The translations under genes were made by a program, and so were the position numbers. Under the pieces are notes generated by a model. It searched no databases and was not told the origin of the DNA. It saw nothing but the letters and a program-made list of their open reading frames with translations. DNA of 17,057 nt from an uncultured Prevotella sp. (GTDB lineage: Bacteria > Bacteroidota > Bacteroidia > Bacteroidales > Bacteroidaceae), in assembly GCA_902477645.1 (NCBI GenBank), contig CABSIA010000054.1, forward strand, positions 1 to 17,057, in the 5' to 3' direction. Every line of letters starts with the position of its first letter. Positions within the stretch are counted from its first letter, which is position 1. Below, in pieces: positions 6,709 to 13,437 of this stretch.

Positions 6709-7344
6709 TCAGTAGAACCACACCTCGCTCCTTATTTTTGTAAAATCGCCTTGTCGCAGGTCTGTTTTGTCGATGAGGAAATACATTGTGCCGCAGTCGA
6801 AGAAACGCAGTCTCCATCTGTCGTCTTCCTGAATTGACAGTAGAGATATGGCATTTGGGTAGGCATCTGCCACCTCGCTTTCGAATGGTTGCCCGAGAAG
6901 TTCGTGGCAGTAGTCTTCAGCTGTGTCATTAAATCTTATTTCCTCAGCTTTTCTGAACACCGACTCGTCAGTGCCTTCCCATGTAATTTCGTATGGCTCT
7001 AATCCGTTTTCCTCTTCGGTGTATATCACACGAATCATATCGCCACTGTAGTTGTGAAGTGGCATTACGAGCGGAGCGTCCTCGCCGAGAAAATAGTCGA
7101 TATCGGCAAAAAAATACAGCATACCATTGTGTGGCAGAAGTCCCTCGGTGTCATGTTGCGAAATATCTTTCAGCCTTATCTGGCAAATGAATGTCAGTGG
7201 CTGGCAATATTCTTCACCATCCTCATCTATATACGTTGTATAAGGGTAGGGAATTGTCAGTGGCAAATCTGGCGCCCCCCACCATTTGCTTTTGCCTGTA
7301 AGTGTCTCTGCCGTTTCGTGTGTGGTAATTTTTATAGGAGTCAT
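6709..7344 (-). CDS. DUF1963 (YwqG-like) protein
   Basis: I take the ATG at 7342-7344 as start (211 residues); a TTG six bases upstream overlaps the preceding gene's stop. The cytoplasmic protein shows DUF1963/YwqG motifs: KSKWWGAPDLP (~17-27), PLTFICQIRLKDI (~49-61), GMLYFFADIDYF (~74-85), then in the C-terminal half LLGQPFESEV, ISLLSIQEDD and DCGTMYFLIDKTDLRQGDF. The family is widespread and its function is unknown. Its ATG lies 2 bases after the stop of the cytidylate-kinase-like gene, so translation of the two is probably coupled. No terminator is visible in the 7-base gap to the convergent gene at 6701. Confidence 0.85.
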   Translation of the reverse strand: MTPIKITTHETAETLTGKSKWWGAPDLPLTIPYPYTTYIDEDGEEYCQPLTFICQIRLKDISQHDTEGLLPHNGMLYFFADIDYFLGEDAPLVMPLHNYSGDMIRVIYTEEENGLEPYEITWEGTDESVFRKAEEIRFNDTAEDYCHELLGQPFESEVADAYPNAISLLSIQEDDRWRLRFFDCGTMYFLIDKTDLRQGDFTKIRSEVWFY

Positions 7345-7346
7345 AA

Positions 7347-7979
7347 TCAATATTTATTGTCCTCAATTATTCCCATCAAGAAGTCAACGGCTCCATTTAC
7401 GCCAAACTTTGTCACATCAAGCGTTACATCATAGTTGCTGCAGTTGTACCAGTCTTTTCCTGTGAAATTTTTTGTATAAAGCTCGCGCGTATAGTCGTTG
7501 TCCTCAATCATTATTCTTGCCTTCATCTCGTCAACGCCATATTTTTCCATTATTCTGGCTATGCGCCTGTTGAGAGAAGAATGGAGGAAGAAGCTCAGTT
7601 TGTTGGGATGCCTTTTAAAGACATCGAAACCGCATCTTCCAACAACAACGCAGCTTTCTTCGTCTGCAATTTGACGCATGGCGGCCATTTGTGCATAAAA
7701 CAGCTGCCTGCTTGTTATTTCCCTGATGCCGGTAGAATATTGGCTGACATCGGCAAATGCCTGATAAAACCTAGAGAAATCTTCCCACCACGATGGTCTC
7801 CTATTCTCCAGTTCCGTTGCCTCTTGCTCTGTAAGGTTGAATTTCTTGGCTACAGCTGACAGAATTTGTTTGTCTATAAGTTTCACCCCAAGCCTTTTTG
7901 CAAGTTCTGCACCAATCTCGTGTCCGCCAGTTCCAAACTGTCTGTTCACGGTAATTACAAATCGCTCGTTTCTGTTCAT
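7347..7979 (-). CDS. Cytidylate kinase-like family protein
   Basis: This 210-residue protein belongs to the cytidylate-kinase-like P-loop family (Cytidylate_kin2). The N-terminus carries the family's nucleotide-binding loop, VNRQFGTGGHEIG (~11-23), in place of a classical GxxxxGKS. It is followed by the LIDKQILSAVAKK helix, an aromatic lid-like segment (RRPSWWEDFSRFYQ), CVVVGRCGFDVFK (~112-124) and an arginine-rich helix (NRRIARIMEKYGV). The true CMP kinase of bacteria (cmk) is a different, longer protein, so the substrate here is uncertain. It heads a two-gene unit with the DUF1963 gene and has a good promoter. Start at the ATG 7977-7979. Confidence 0.88.
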   Translation of the reverse strand: MNRNERFVITVNRQFGTGGHEIGAELAKRLGVKLIDKQILSAVAKKFNLTEQEATELENRRPSWWEDFSRFYQAFADVSQYSTGIREITSRQLFYAQMAAMRQIADEESCVVVGRCGFDVFKRHPNKLSFFLHSSLNRRIARIMEKYGVDEMKARIMIEDNDYTRELYTKNFTGKDWYNCSNYDVTLDVTKFGVNGAVDFLMGIIEDNKY

Positions 7980-8028
7980 GGCAAATAGTCTTAGTTAAAC
8001 AATGTATGGCAATCAGCGATTGCTAAGG

Positions 8029-8059
8029 CAAACTTAGATGATTTTTCCCAATCAGACAA
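8029..8059 (-). promoter_or_regulatory. Bacteroidetes promoter for the kinase-like gene
   Basis: On the minus strand TTG (8057-8059), a 20-base spacer and TAAGTTTG (8029-8036) match the consensus. The transcript would start near 8022, about 40 bases before the ATG at 7979. Confidence 0.6.
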
Positions 8060-8141
8060 GTGTTTTGTGGTTTAACTTATTGTTTTTACGAATTTTTAAT
8101 TATTGGTGTCAAAAATAGATACTGGCTCATAATGTCAACAA

Positions 8142-8186
8142 TACATAACGGACTCTATTAAAGATAACTCATAGAGTCCGTATGTA
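8142..8186 (-). terminator. Long hairpin after the AraC gene
   Basis: TACATA, one unpaired A and CGGACTCTAT (8142-8158) pair with ATAGAGTCCG-TATGTA (8171-8186) around a 12-base loop: 16 bp with a single bulge. It starts 9 bases after the AraC stop codon. There is no T-run on either side, so it may be a transcript-stabilising 3' hairpin or an atypical terminator. Confidence 0.5.
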
Positions 8187-8195
8187 ATCCAATGC

Positions 8196-9095
8196 TTAGT
8201 TTCTATACTCAGTCGGTGTCATACCAACCAGCTGTTTGAACATGCGGGTGAAGTGTTGTGGATATTGAAATCCCAGCTTATAGGCCACCTGATTGATTGT
8301 AAGTTTCTTGTCGCTCACGTATTGCTTAGAGATGTCTATGACCTTGTTCTGGATATACCTCTGCGCCGTGAGTCCGGTCTCCTTCTTGATGAGGTCGCCG
8401 AAATATCCTGAAGACAGGAATACCTTTTCTGCAAAGAATGCGACAGACGGCAGTCCCTTGCGCTCAGCCTCGCCACTGCTGAAATACTCTTCCAATTCGT
8501 GCTGGAACCTGTTCATTATATCGCTGTTCACCTTGTGGCGGGTAATGAACTGGCGGTCGTAGTAACGCATGCAATAGTCCAACAGCAGACTTATGGAATC
8601 AGTGATGAGCGTCTGAGAGTGTTTGTCTACAGGATGCAGCAACTCTTCTTGAATACTGTCTAACAGGTCGCTGACGATGCGCTGCTCGCGTTCTGAGAGA
8701 TGCAGGGCCTCACGCTGGTCGTAGTCAAAGAATGTGTAGTTGTAGATGCGTTTTGCCAATGGCGTTCCATAGATAAGGTCTGGATGAAACAGCAGCCCTC
8801 GGGATTCTGGCATTGGTCTCGAGTCATCCCAATCAACAGTTACCACCTGTCCAGGCTTGAAGCTCACTACGGTGCCCGCCTGATAGTCGTACTTCTCTCG
8901 TCCGTAGCTTATACTGCAACCGTCACCTTGTTTCAGAAACAACGCATATAGTCCATAGTTCAGCTTGGAATGGTTCAGTCCGGACGCCAAGGTTTGATGG
9001 CTCACCACTGTAACCAGCGGATGCAGAGTCTCAACCCCGTGCAGCTTGTTATATGCCTCTACAGAATCTAATTGTATAATATGGTTTTCTGACAT
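8196..9095 (-). CDS. AraC family transcriptional regulator
   Basis: The 299-residue regulator has an N-terminal sensing region (~1-170) with a cupin-like pattern (YGLYALFLKQGDGCSISYGR, FKPGQVVTVDWDD) and a C-terminal AraC/XylS domain (~200-299) with two helix-turn-helix units: VFLSSGYFGDLIKKETG and INQVAYKLGFQYPQHFTRMF, ending VGMTPTEYRN. The architecture is that of one-component regulators sensing a small molecule. It is the last gene of the operon, 25 bases after the alpha/beta hydrolase, and probably controls that operon, including its own expression. The inducer cannot be read from sequence; oxidative or electrophile stress is a guess from the neighbouring flavodoxin and hydrolase. A long hairpin follows the stop. 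Confidence 0.92.
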   Translation of the reverse strand: MSENHIIQLDSVEAYNKLHGVETLHPLVTVVSHQTLASGLNHSKLNYGLYALFLKQGDGCSISYGREKYDYQAGTVVSFKPGQVVTVDWDDSRPMPESRGLLFHPDLIYGTPLAKRIYNYTFFDYDQREALHLSEREQRIVSDLLDSIQEELLHPVDKHSQTLITDSISLLLDYCMRYYDRQFITRHKVNSDIMNRFQHELEEYFSSGEAERKGLPSVAFFAEKVFLSSGYFGDLIKKETGLTAQRYIQNKVIDISKQYVSDKKLTINQVAYKLGFQYPQHFTRMFKQLVGMTPTEYRN

Positions 9096-9120
9096 GTTGT
9101 TCTGCGGGTTCCGCTGTTTG

Positions 9121-10245
9121 CTATTTTAGATAGTCCTTGAAAAATGTCTCCAGCTTATCCCAAGGGATAAGGCTTTTTGCCTCACCATTACCCATGGGGC
9201 TTGTATATCCGCCGTCATAGAGGTCGCAATGAGATGCTGTGGGGACGATTAGCAACTGTTTGTTCTCTGGCACAGGGTTGGGCTTTCCTGTGAAATTATA
9301 TCCCTCGGCCTTGCCTTCCACCATGTATTTGTAAGTGGCCTCTCCGAAGTATCGTGAGTGGGCCATCTCGCCATGCATCACCATCACGGCAGAGCGGATT
9401 TCGTTGATGTAGTAGAGAAAGCGTGAGTTAGCGTATGCCTGGGTGCCGATAATGCGCCATCCGTCGTTGCTGTTGCCGCTGCGCGCATGATAGCCGCGGT
9501 CTGTCTTGTAATAGTCGTAATAGTCTTTTACGAATTGCGGAGCATCATCGGGCAAAGGGTCAACAACACCGCCGGCCATAGCCTTTGGATCTTTCAAGCG
9601 CTGTCTGGCGAGAGCCTCACGTGTGGCATGGCGCGACTCCTCCTTGTCTTCGCTGTCAAAGTAGCCGTTGCCGGAAACTCTGGTCATATCGTACATCGTG
9701 CTTGCCACTGTTGCCTTAATGCGTGTGTCGGCAGCGGCTGCATTGAGAGCGATGCCGCCCCATCCGCATATTCCGATGATGCCTATCTTCTCTGCATCCA
9801 CATTCTCTAATCCCGACAGAAAATCAACAGCAGCCATGAAATCCTCCGTATTGATGTCTACCGATGCCGTGCGGCGGGGGATGCCGTTGCTCTCACCTGT
9901 GTATGAGGGGTCAAATGCCAAGGCCACAAAGCCGCGTTCTGCCATACGCATGGCATAGAGGCCGCTTGCCTGCTCTTTCACAGCACCGAACGGGCCAGAG
10001 ACTGCTATTGCCGGCAACTGCCCCTGGGCATTCTTTGGCTCATAAAGGTCTGCAGCCAATGTTTGGCCATACTGAGTGTCAAATGTCACCTTGCGGTGGC
10101 TCACCTTCTCGCTGAGCAGGAATACCTTATCCCACTCCTGCGTCAATGTCATGTTATATTCCATGTTATCATCTGTATTTTGTTCCTTTTTTGTGTAAGC
10201 TGTCAGCAATCCTACAGCAAGTATTGCTAAAAAGTATTTTCTCAT
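9121..10245 (-). CDS. Alpha/beta hydrolase with Cys nucleophile, lipobox Cys lost
   Basis: The 374-residue protein has an N-terminal export signal (MRKYFLAILAVGLLTAY) and an alpha/beta-hydrolase fold. Strand and helix motifs include LPAIAVSGPFGAVKEQ (~77-92, oxyanion region), FVALAFDPSYTGES (~106-119), the nucleophile elbow IGICGWGG with Cys160 in place of the usual Ser, VMHGE (~289-293, probable acid Glu293) and SHCDLYD with His339. A Cys-acid-His triad occurs in dienelactone hydrolases, so an activated ester or lactone substrate is possible, but it is not proven. LLTA is a perfect lipobox except that residue 17 is Tyr (TAC at 10195-10197) where Cys is expected. The gene begins 24 bases after the cyclophilin-like gene and precedes AraC by 25 bases. 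Confidence 0.87.
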   Translation of the reverse strand: MRKYFLAILAVGLLTAYTKKEQNTDDNMEYNMTLTQEWDKVFLLSEKVSHRKVTFDTQYGQTLAADLYEPKNAQGQLPAIAVSGPFGAVKEQASGLYAMRMAERGFVALAFDPSYTGESNGIPRRTASVDINTEDFMAAVDFLSGLENVDAEKIGIIGICGWGGIALNAAAADTRIKATVASTMYDMTRVSGNGYFDSEDKEESRHATREALARQRLKDPKAMAGGVVDPLPDDAPQFVKDYYDYYKTDRGYHARSGNSNDGWRIIGTQAYANSRFLYYINEIRSAVMVMHGEMAHSRYFGEATYKYMVEGKAEGYNFTGKPNPVPENKQLLIVPTASHCDLYDGGYTSPMGNGEAKSLIPWDKLETFFKDYLK

Positions 10246-10269
10246 AGAATTTGTATTCAGAATTTATAT

Positions 10270-10737
10270 TTACCGGATTTGCTTTTTACCATTTTGGATT
10301 ACTATACCTTTTGTTCCAGTCTGAGCGACGGTGCCTTGTAGGGTATAGGTTTGTGTATCTTTCCCAGTCTGTTGTTCTTCTTGAACCATTTTAATACCAG
10401 TCGGCTCGTGTATCGATAGTGTGACGCTTACATTATCACCACCAGCATGGAGCCACGTTTTAATGTCTCTCTGTGTCATGCCGTCAAGTTTTCCGATGCG
10501 TGTGAAGCTCCATGAGTTTGTGTCGTAGTAGATACATAGACTGTTTCCCAGATAGAGTATCAGGTCGCCAGGTGCAGTGGTAATTTGCTCGTTGTTTTGT
10601 GGGAATGTGTATCCCAGTGCCCCAACCTTCTCAAAATCACCATAGTCATGTGCCTCATAGGTGATGTCACCCTGTTTTAGTTGTCTGGCCAGTGCCTCCG
10701 TTGAGGAATTGCTGACGAGTGTTGCTGATTTTGTCAC
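10270..10737 (-). CDS. Cyclophilin-like domain protein, 5' end lost to a frame break
   Basis: Called from a GTG at 10735-10737, the product is 155 residues. It carries a cyclophilin-like beta-barrel: DYGDFEKVGALGYTFPQNNE (~31-50), APGDLILYLGNSLCIYYDTN (~55-74) and FTRIGKLDG. The role of this domain in bacteria is unknown. The first beta strand expected in the family (IYITINGVTKSATL) is present in this frame but upstream of the GTG, overlapping the flavodoxin 3' end, so the true N-terminus is probably further upstream. Joining it needs a one-base shift in the A5 run at 10758-10762, which would give ...MEQK-IYITINGV. The annotated form may therefore be a remnant of a flavodoxin-cyclophilin fusion. 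The last ~55 residues are Gln/Thr-rich and look disordered. Confidence 0.75.
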   Translation of the reverse strand: MTKSATLVSNSSTEALARQLKQGDITYEAHDYGDFEKVGALGYTFPQNNEQITTAPGDLILYLGNSLCIYYDTNSWSFTRIGKLDGMTQRDIKTWLHAGGDNVSVTLSIHEPTGIKMVQEEQQTGKDTQTYTLQGTVAQTGTKGIVIQNGKKQIR

Positions 10738-11387
10738 GCCATTAATGGTGATATATATTTTTGTTCCATATTATTATAAGAATTGAAATTTTGTGTCAGT
10801 AGCCAGTCATCAAGCAACGCAGTGCGGTTGGAGTGGTTGCTGTTGTTTATCCACAGGGCGTCACCCGCCCATGTGACACCAGGAAGCAGCCGCCTTGCGT
10901 CTGCCACCACTCCGCTTATGCCGCTGCTATGGCTTGACACAATAAGCCCTACAGTCTTGCCAGCGAGATTCTCGCTATTTTGGAATAGATAAGACTGCAT
11001 GACTGCCGCCATTTGGCTCCACCAAAGTGGTGTTACGATGATGATATTCTGGTAGTCATCAAGATTGGTTGTCACGGGGTCTATGGACGGATAGCTTCCT
11101 GCGTCGTTTGGATTTGCTTTAATGGCGTTCAGCAGCTGCATGCCAATGGCATAATTATCGGCCTCATACCTCAATCCTTTCTCTGTGGGAAGAATTTCCT
11201 GTTGATCTGCCGGAATTTTAGCAGCAAGACTGTTTACTATGGCCTTGCAGTTCCCTGTATAACTGTAATACACTATTAATGTCTTGCCCATGTTGGATAG
11301 AGTCTGGTTGGTCTCCGCCTTAATCTTATGTTCAGATGAGCAACACGTTAGTAACATTGCTGTCAAAATCATTAATACCTGTCTCAT
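10734..11387 (-). CDS. Flavodoxin family protein with lipoprotein signal
   Basis: The 217-residue protein starts with MRQVLMILTAMLLTCCSS, a lipoprotein signal with the acylated Cys at 15 or 16, then a linker and a flavodoxin fold from residue ~34. IVYYSYTGNCKAIV (~38-51) is the FMN phosphate-binding loop; IIIVTPLWWSQMAAVMQSYL (~117-136) is the loop that stacks on the isoalloxazine ring, and VGLIVSSHSSG is the following strand. Such proteins carry electrons through bound FMN; an exported version is unusual because flavodoxins normally work in the cytoplasm. The last residues (NNMEQKYISPLMA) follow a frame break and are probably not native. It is the first gene of the operon and overlaps the cyclophilin-like gene by 4 bases. 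Confidence 0.87.
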   Translation of the reverse strand: MRQVLMILTAMLLTCCSSEHKIKAETNQTLSNMGKTLIVYYSYTGNCKAIVNSLAAKIPADQQEILPTEKGLRYEADNYAIGMQLLNAIKANPNDAGSYPSIDPVTTNLDDYQNIIIVTPLWWSQMAAVMQSYLFQNSENLAGKTVGLIVSSHSSGISGVVADARRLLPGVTWAGDALWINNSNHSNRTALLDDWLLTQNFNSYNNMEQKYISPLMA

Positions 11388-11416
11388 AATATGAAATTAT
11401 TATAGTTTTCCGGTTG

Positions 11417-11424
11417 CAAAATTA
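11417..11424 (-). promoter_or_regulatory. Bacteroidetes -7 box for the flavodoxin operon
   Basis: The minus strand reads TAATTTTG followed by CA, a perfect TAnnTTTG, 29 bases before the ATG at 11387. A TTTA about 22 bases upstream (near 11448-11451) is a poor -33 element, which fits a promoter needing an activator such as the operon's AraC protein. Confidence 0.55.
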
Positions 11425-11568
11425 CAATGATTTCACGGTAGTCGTCCTAAACGAATTGCTGAATGAACTACCAATATTGCAGGATTAGCCTCAAAATACG
11501 GATATTCTCCTGTGTTATAATAAATGCAGGTTAAATGATAGGGGGGCTGTTAACGTAAGTTACGTGTC

Positions 11569-12477
11569 TCAATATCTATTATCGGTACTTCCTGTCCATG
11601 AGTTATCGACCCTTATGTTTGCCGTTACCTCCTTTGATGTCTCAGAGCCATTGAAAAAATTTCCGGTGTAAACAGTTATGTAGTTTGTGGTGACAATGAC
11701 ATTTTCAAAAACTTTCTCGCATATAGTGTTGCCGCTGGTGTCAAGCGCCGTAACCGTGAATTTCATAGGTTTAGGCACCTCGTGTGGGAAAGTATAAACA
11801 TCGAAAGATGTCTCAGTCCCTGTAACATCGCGATATTCTGTCTGTCGGCTGTTAACACATCCATACCCTGTCTGCCCGTCCAATGTTGAGGAGCCGCCAG
11901 TATAATAAAATTTCAGCTGTTTTACATTTTCTGGTATCTTGTCTTTTATAACAAGTCTGAACATTCCCGCAATTCGCTTAAGAAGAATATCAAGATTATT
12001 ATTGTTGCCTGACGCCAGACTGATATTTTCATAATAGCGGAAAGTATCTGTAACTTTTCCACCAAATGCAATTTTTAGCAGGTTGGTACTTGTTGCCGCA
12101 TCTTTGTTGGAGTAGCCTAAAACGAGCAGTGAGTATTATACTCAGGAGATGTTTAGATTTACGGTACCAAAACCACTGTCGGTAGATTTTTGATTTTTAT
12201 AGAATACTCTCTCGCCATTTTGATATAGGGCAACGGTTACTCTTGTGCAGACATCATCCAGCGGCACATCACTTTGGGCTGTTTCCTGTCCGCTGTAGGC
12301 AAGACTCTCTACCCCGCCAACATTTATTGTAATTGACGCATCACCCGATGTGTCGTTGTTTCCGCCACCAGCATTCTCTTTTCCATCATTTCCCAGTAAT
12401 TCTTCTAACGAGACTTTTTCGCATGCAGATAATGACAGCAAAACCAATAAAAGGGATATTATTTTTAAGTGTTTCAT
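11569..12477 (-). pseudogene. FimB/Mfa2-type fimbrial lipoprotein, two in-frame stops
   Basis: One reading frame of 303 codons is interrupted by TGA (12142-12144) and TAA (12136-12138) separated by a single GTA codon. The first part (111 residues) has a lipoprotein signal, MKHLKIISLLLVLLSLSAC with Cys19, a Gly/Asn-rich linker and the strand TRVTVALYQNGERVFYKNQ. The second part continues in the same frame as YSLLVLGYSN, later RIAGMFRLVIKDKIPENVKQ, FYYTGGSSTLDG and TGYGCVNSRQTE, which are hallmarks of the FimB/Mfa2 family of fimbrial anchor and accessory proteins (normally about 300 residues). Conservation in both halves shows this was one gene. An ATG at 11962-11964 could start a 131-residue C-terminal fragment, but it would lack a signal peptide. 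Confidence 0.82.
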
Positions 12478-12543
12478 GGTTTTAGAAATGATGTAAAGGT
12501 TAGTAAATGATATATTTTAAGAAGTGCTGTTTTAATAAAGAGA

Positions 12544-13347
12544 TTATGTCAGTTCATAAATTCCTGTTGGCACTTTACGTTTAAGCACTTCAACCACGAA
12601 GTCAACACCAGCAATAATACCGTAAGAGGCGAGAACCTGCTCTACAGTTTTCTTTGCAAGCTCAGGATGGTTGTTCTCGTCAGAAAGGTGACAAAGCCAG
12701 GCATGCCTCAGGTTTGGGGATGCGTTTTCGGCAATTGCCTTTCCACAATCAGTGTTGCTCAGATGTCCCCTTGGCCCAAGAATTCTTTCTTTCAGATGTT
12801 GAGGATAGTGTCCGCCTTTCAGCATTTCCACATCATGGTTGGCTTCAATGACAAGATAGTTGGCAGATTTGATATACTGCTTCATCTCGTCGGTAACGGT
12901 ACCGGCATCAGTAATCAGACAGAAGGTTATCCCCTCGGCCTCTATCTGATAACCTACATTATCGAAACTGTCGTGAGGAACATTGAATGGTGTTATGGTA
13001 AAATCACCAATCTTAAATACTGTTTTTGTCTCAATTATCTTGGCAAGTCCTCCGGCAATCTTGTTTTTAACACACCAGTTGCCGTTTATGCCTGCATGTA
13101 CCTTTCTTGTGGCATATACAGGCAATTGGTAATCTTTGCTCAGGCTTCCGACAGATTTTACGTGGTCGGCATGGTCATGAGTCAGTATTATGTTGTGTAT
13201 TTGTGACAGCGAGAGTCCATAATCGCGTAAATGCTTTTTCAACGTTCTTATACCTATGCCCGCATCGATAAGAATTGCGTCATTGTCGGTATAAAGCAAA
13301 TAGCAATTGCCGCTACTTCCACTGCCCAAAGATATGAATTGTAGCAT
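12544..13347 (-). CDS. YycJ/WalJ-type MBL-fold metallo-hydrolase
   Basis: The 267-residue cytoplasmic protein is a metallo-beta-lactamase-fold hydrolase of the YycJ/WalJ type. It starts LGSGSSGNCYLL, the family's first loop, and has the di-metal motif HDHADH (57-62), His125 in NVPHDSFDNVGYQIE, Asp147 in LITDAGT, GHLSNTDCGKA with His195, and CHLSDENNHPE with His220. Gly-Ser-Gly-Ser-Ser-Gly-Asn-Cys and HLS(N/D) are typical of this subgroup, which has exonuclease-like members. All metal ligands are present. Its promoter overlaps that of the divergent lipoprotein gene. Downstream, 66 bases separate it from the fimbrial pseudogene, with no clear terminator. Confidence 0.92.
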   Translation of the reverse strand: MLQFISLGSGSSGNCYLLYTDNDAILIDAGIGIRTLKKHLRDYGLSLSQIHNIILTHDHADHVKSVGSLSKDYQLPVYATRKVHAGINGNWCVKNKIAGGLAKIIETKTVFKIGDFTITPFNVPHDSFDNVGYQIEAEGITFCLITDAGTVTDEMKQYIKSANYLVIEANHDVEMLKGGHYPQHLKERILGPRGHLSNTDCGKAIAENASPNLRHAWLCHLSDENNHPELAKKTVEQVLASYGIIAGVDFVVEVLKRKVPTGIYELT

Positions 13348-13366
13348 TGTTCGTTTTTATTTTGTA

Positions 13367-13397
13367 CAAAATTACAGAAAAGGTTTGAATTTACAAA
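13367..13397 (-). promoter_or_regulatory. Bacteroidetes promoter for the MBL hydrolase
   Basis: On the minus strand TTTG (13394-13397), a 19-base spacer and TAATTTTG (13367-13374) give a full consensus promoter 20 bases before the ATG at 13347. It interlocks with the plus-strand promoter at 13384-13415. Confidence 0.7.
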
Positions 13398-13415
13398 ATT
13401 ATTTAGCTACCTTTG
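13384..13415 (+). promoter_or_regulatory. Bacteroidetes promoter for the small lipoprotein gene
   Basis: TTTG (13384-13387), a 20-base spacer and TACCTTTG (13408-13415) match the consensus fully. Transcription should start near 13422, which argues that the ATG at 13438, not the one at 13426, is the real start of the gene that follows. Confidence 0.7.
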
Positions 13416-13437
13416 TCGATAATTAATGTTTTTAATA

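Noticed and set aside
10758..10762. Programmed -1 frameshift between flavodoxin and cyclophilin-like frames
   Set aside because: The site is five A, not a standard slippery heptamer, and I see no strong downstream hairpin. A one-base loss is simpler, so programmed slippage is kept only as an alternative.
11553..11565. ACGTAAGTTACGT inverted repeat near the end of the fimbrial pseudogene
   Set aside because: The arms are 6 bases with a single centre base, so no hairpin forms, and it is too short to call an operator without other copies.
12136..12144. TGA in the fimbrial gene read as selenocysteine
   Set aside because: A TAA follows one codon later, no selenocysteine element is visible, and family members have no Cys or Sec there.
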